Shown here piece after piece: positions 5,140 to 5,189 of a DNA stretch of 5,189 nt. Each line of letters opens with the position of its first letter. Positions within the stretch are counted from its first letter, which is position 1. The DNA is from CAZCSY01 sp964501505. Its GTDB lineage: Bacteria > Omnitrophota > Gorgyraeia > Velamenicoccales > Velamenicoccaceae. The notes under the pieces were generated by a model. That model saw only the letters and a list, made by a program, of their open reading frames with translations, was not told where the DNA came from and did no database searches. The position numbers and the translations under genes were made by a program. Where the stretch lies: contig CAZCSY010000099.1 in the NCBI GenBank assembly GCA_964501505.1, forward strand, positions 1-5,189, given 5' to 3'.

Positions 5140-5189
5140 TGGGCGCAGAAGGACTTGAACCTTCGACCTCTGCCATGTGAGGGCAGCGC
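5140..5189 (-). tRNA. tRNA-Val (anticodon CAC), 3' part; 5' part outside window
   Basis: On the minus strand the anticodon arm is CTGCC-CTCACAT-GGCAG, with anticodon CAC at 5179-5177 reading GUG valine codons. A 5 nt variable loop (AGGTC) follows. The T arm is GAAGG-TTCAAGT-CCTTC, and the 3' acceptor strand TGCGCCC ends with discriminator A at 5140. The next bases are CAT, so the CCA end is not encoded and must be added by a tRNA nucleotidyltransferase. The D arm and 5' acceptor strand lie beyond the right edge. Confidence 0.93.

Noticed and set aside
4652..5176. A 174-codon minus-strand frame beginning MAEVEGSSPSAPT
   Set aside because: Its first residues are the translated 3' half of tRNA-Val, a common artefact, and the rest is out of frame with the well-supported zinc-ribbon gene and is rich in R, G and P.

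Overview
The window is a compact bacterial chromosomal segment with fairly high GC. Every gene I can support lies on the minus strand, so the reading order is from the right edge to the left. It looks like core housekeeping DNA. I see no transposase, integrase, phage gene, CRISPR array or toxin-antitoxin pair. Bacterial markers are a type A-like RNase P RNA, Shine-Dalgarno sites, a GTG start, and a tRNA whose 3' CCA is not encoded. The mix of genes suits an uncultured, non-enterobacterial lineage (Omnitrophota or another deep-branching diderm group would fit). That placement is inference from gene order and protein style, not something the sequence proves.

Right part (5189 to 3924): the 3' half of tRNA-Val(CAC), cut by the window edge. 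A short spacer follows, then a coiled-coil zinc-ribbon protein of the COG1579 type with a GTG start. This overlaps by 17 bp a short type I RNase H-like gene. Middle (3923 to 3157): about 770 bp without a protein gene. It holds the complete RNase P RNA gene (rnpB, about 3772 to 3357) and two spacers. The spacer before rnpB carries a small palindromic repeat. The spacer between rnpB and yebC is a dense cluster of inverted and direct repeats built on a GAYACGGGG core.

Left part (3156 to 1): a tight run yebC - ruvC - ruvA - scpB - pheA with junctions of 0, -4, +6 and -32 bp, almost certainly one operon. YebC is a translation factor or regulator. RuvC and RuvA are the Holliday-junction resolvase and junction-binding protein. 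ScpB is a condensin (SMC) accessory subunit. PheA is the bifunctional chorismate mutase/prephenate dehydratase of phenylalanine synthesis, cut by the left edge after 196 residues. The partners RuvB and ScpA are not next to RuvA and ScpB.

I did not find an undescribed multi-gene system. The points most worth a second look are the repeat-rich leader of yebC, which can form two mutually exclusive hairpins, the lack of a visible terminator between rnpB and yebC, and the apparent loss of the acidic pin in RuvA.
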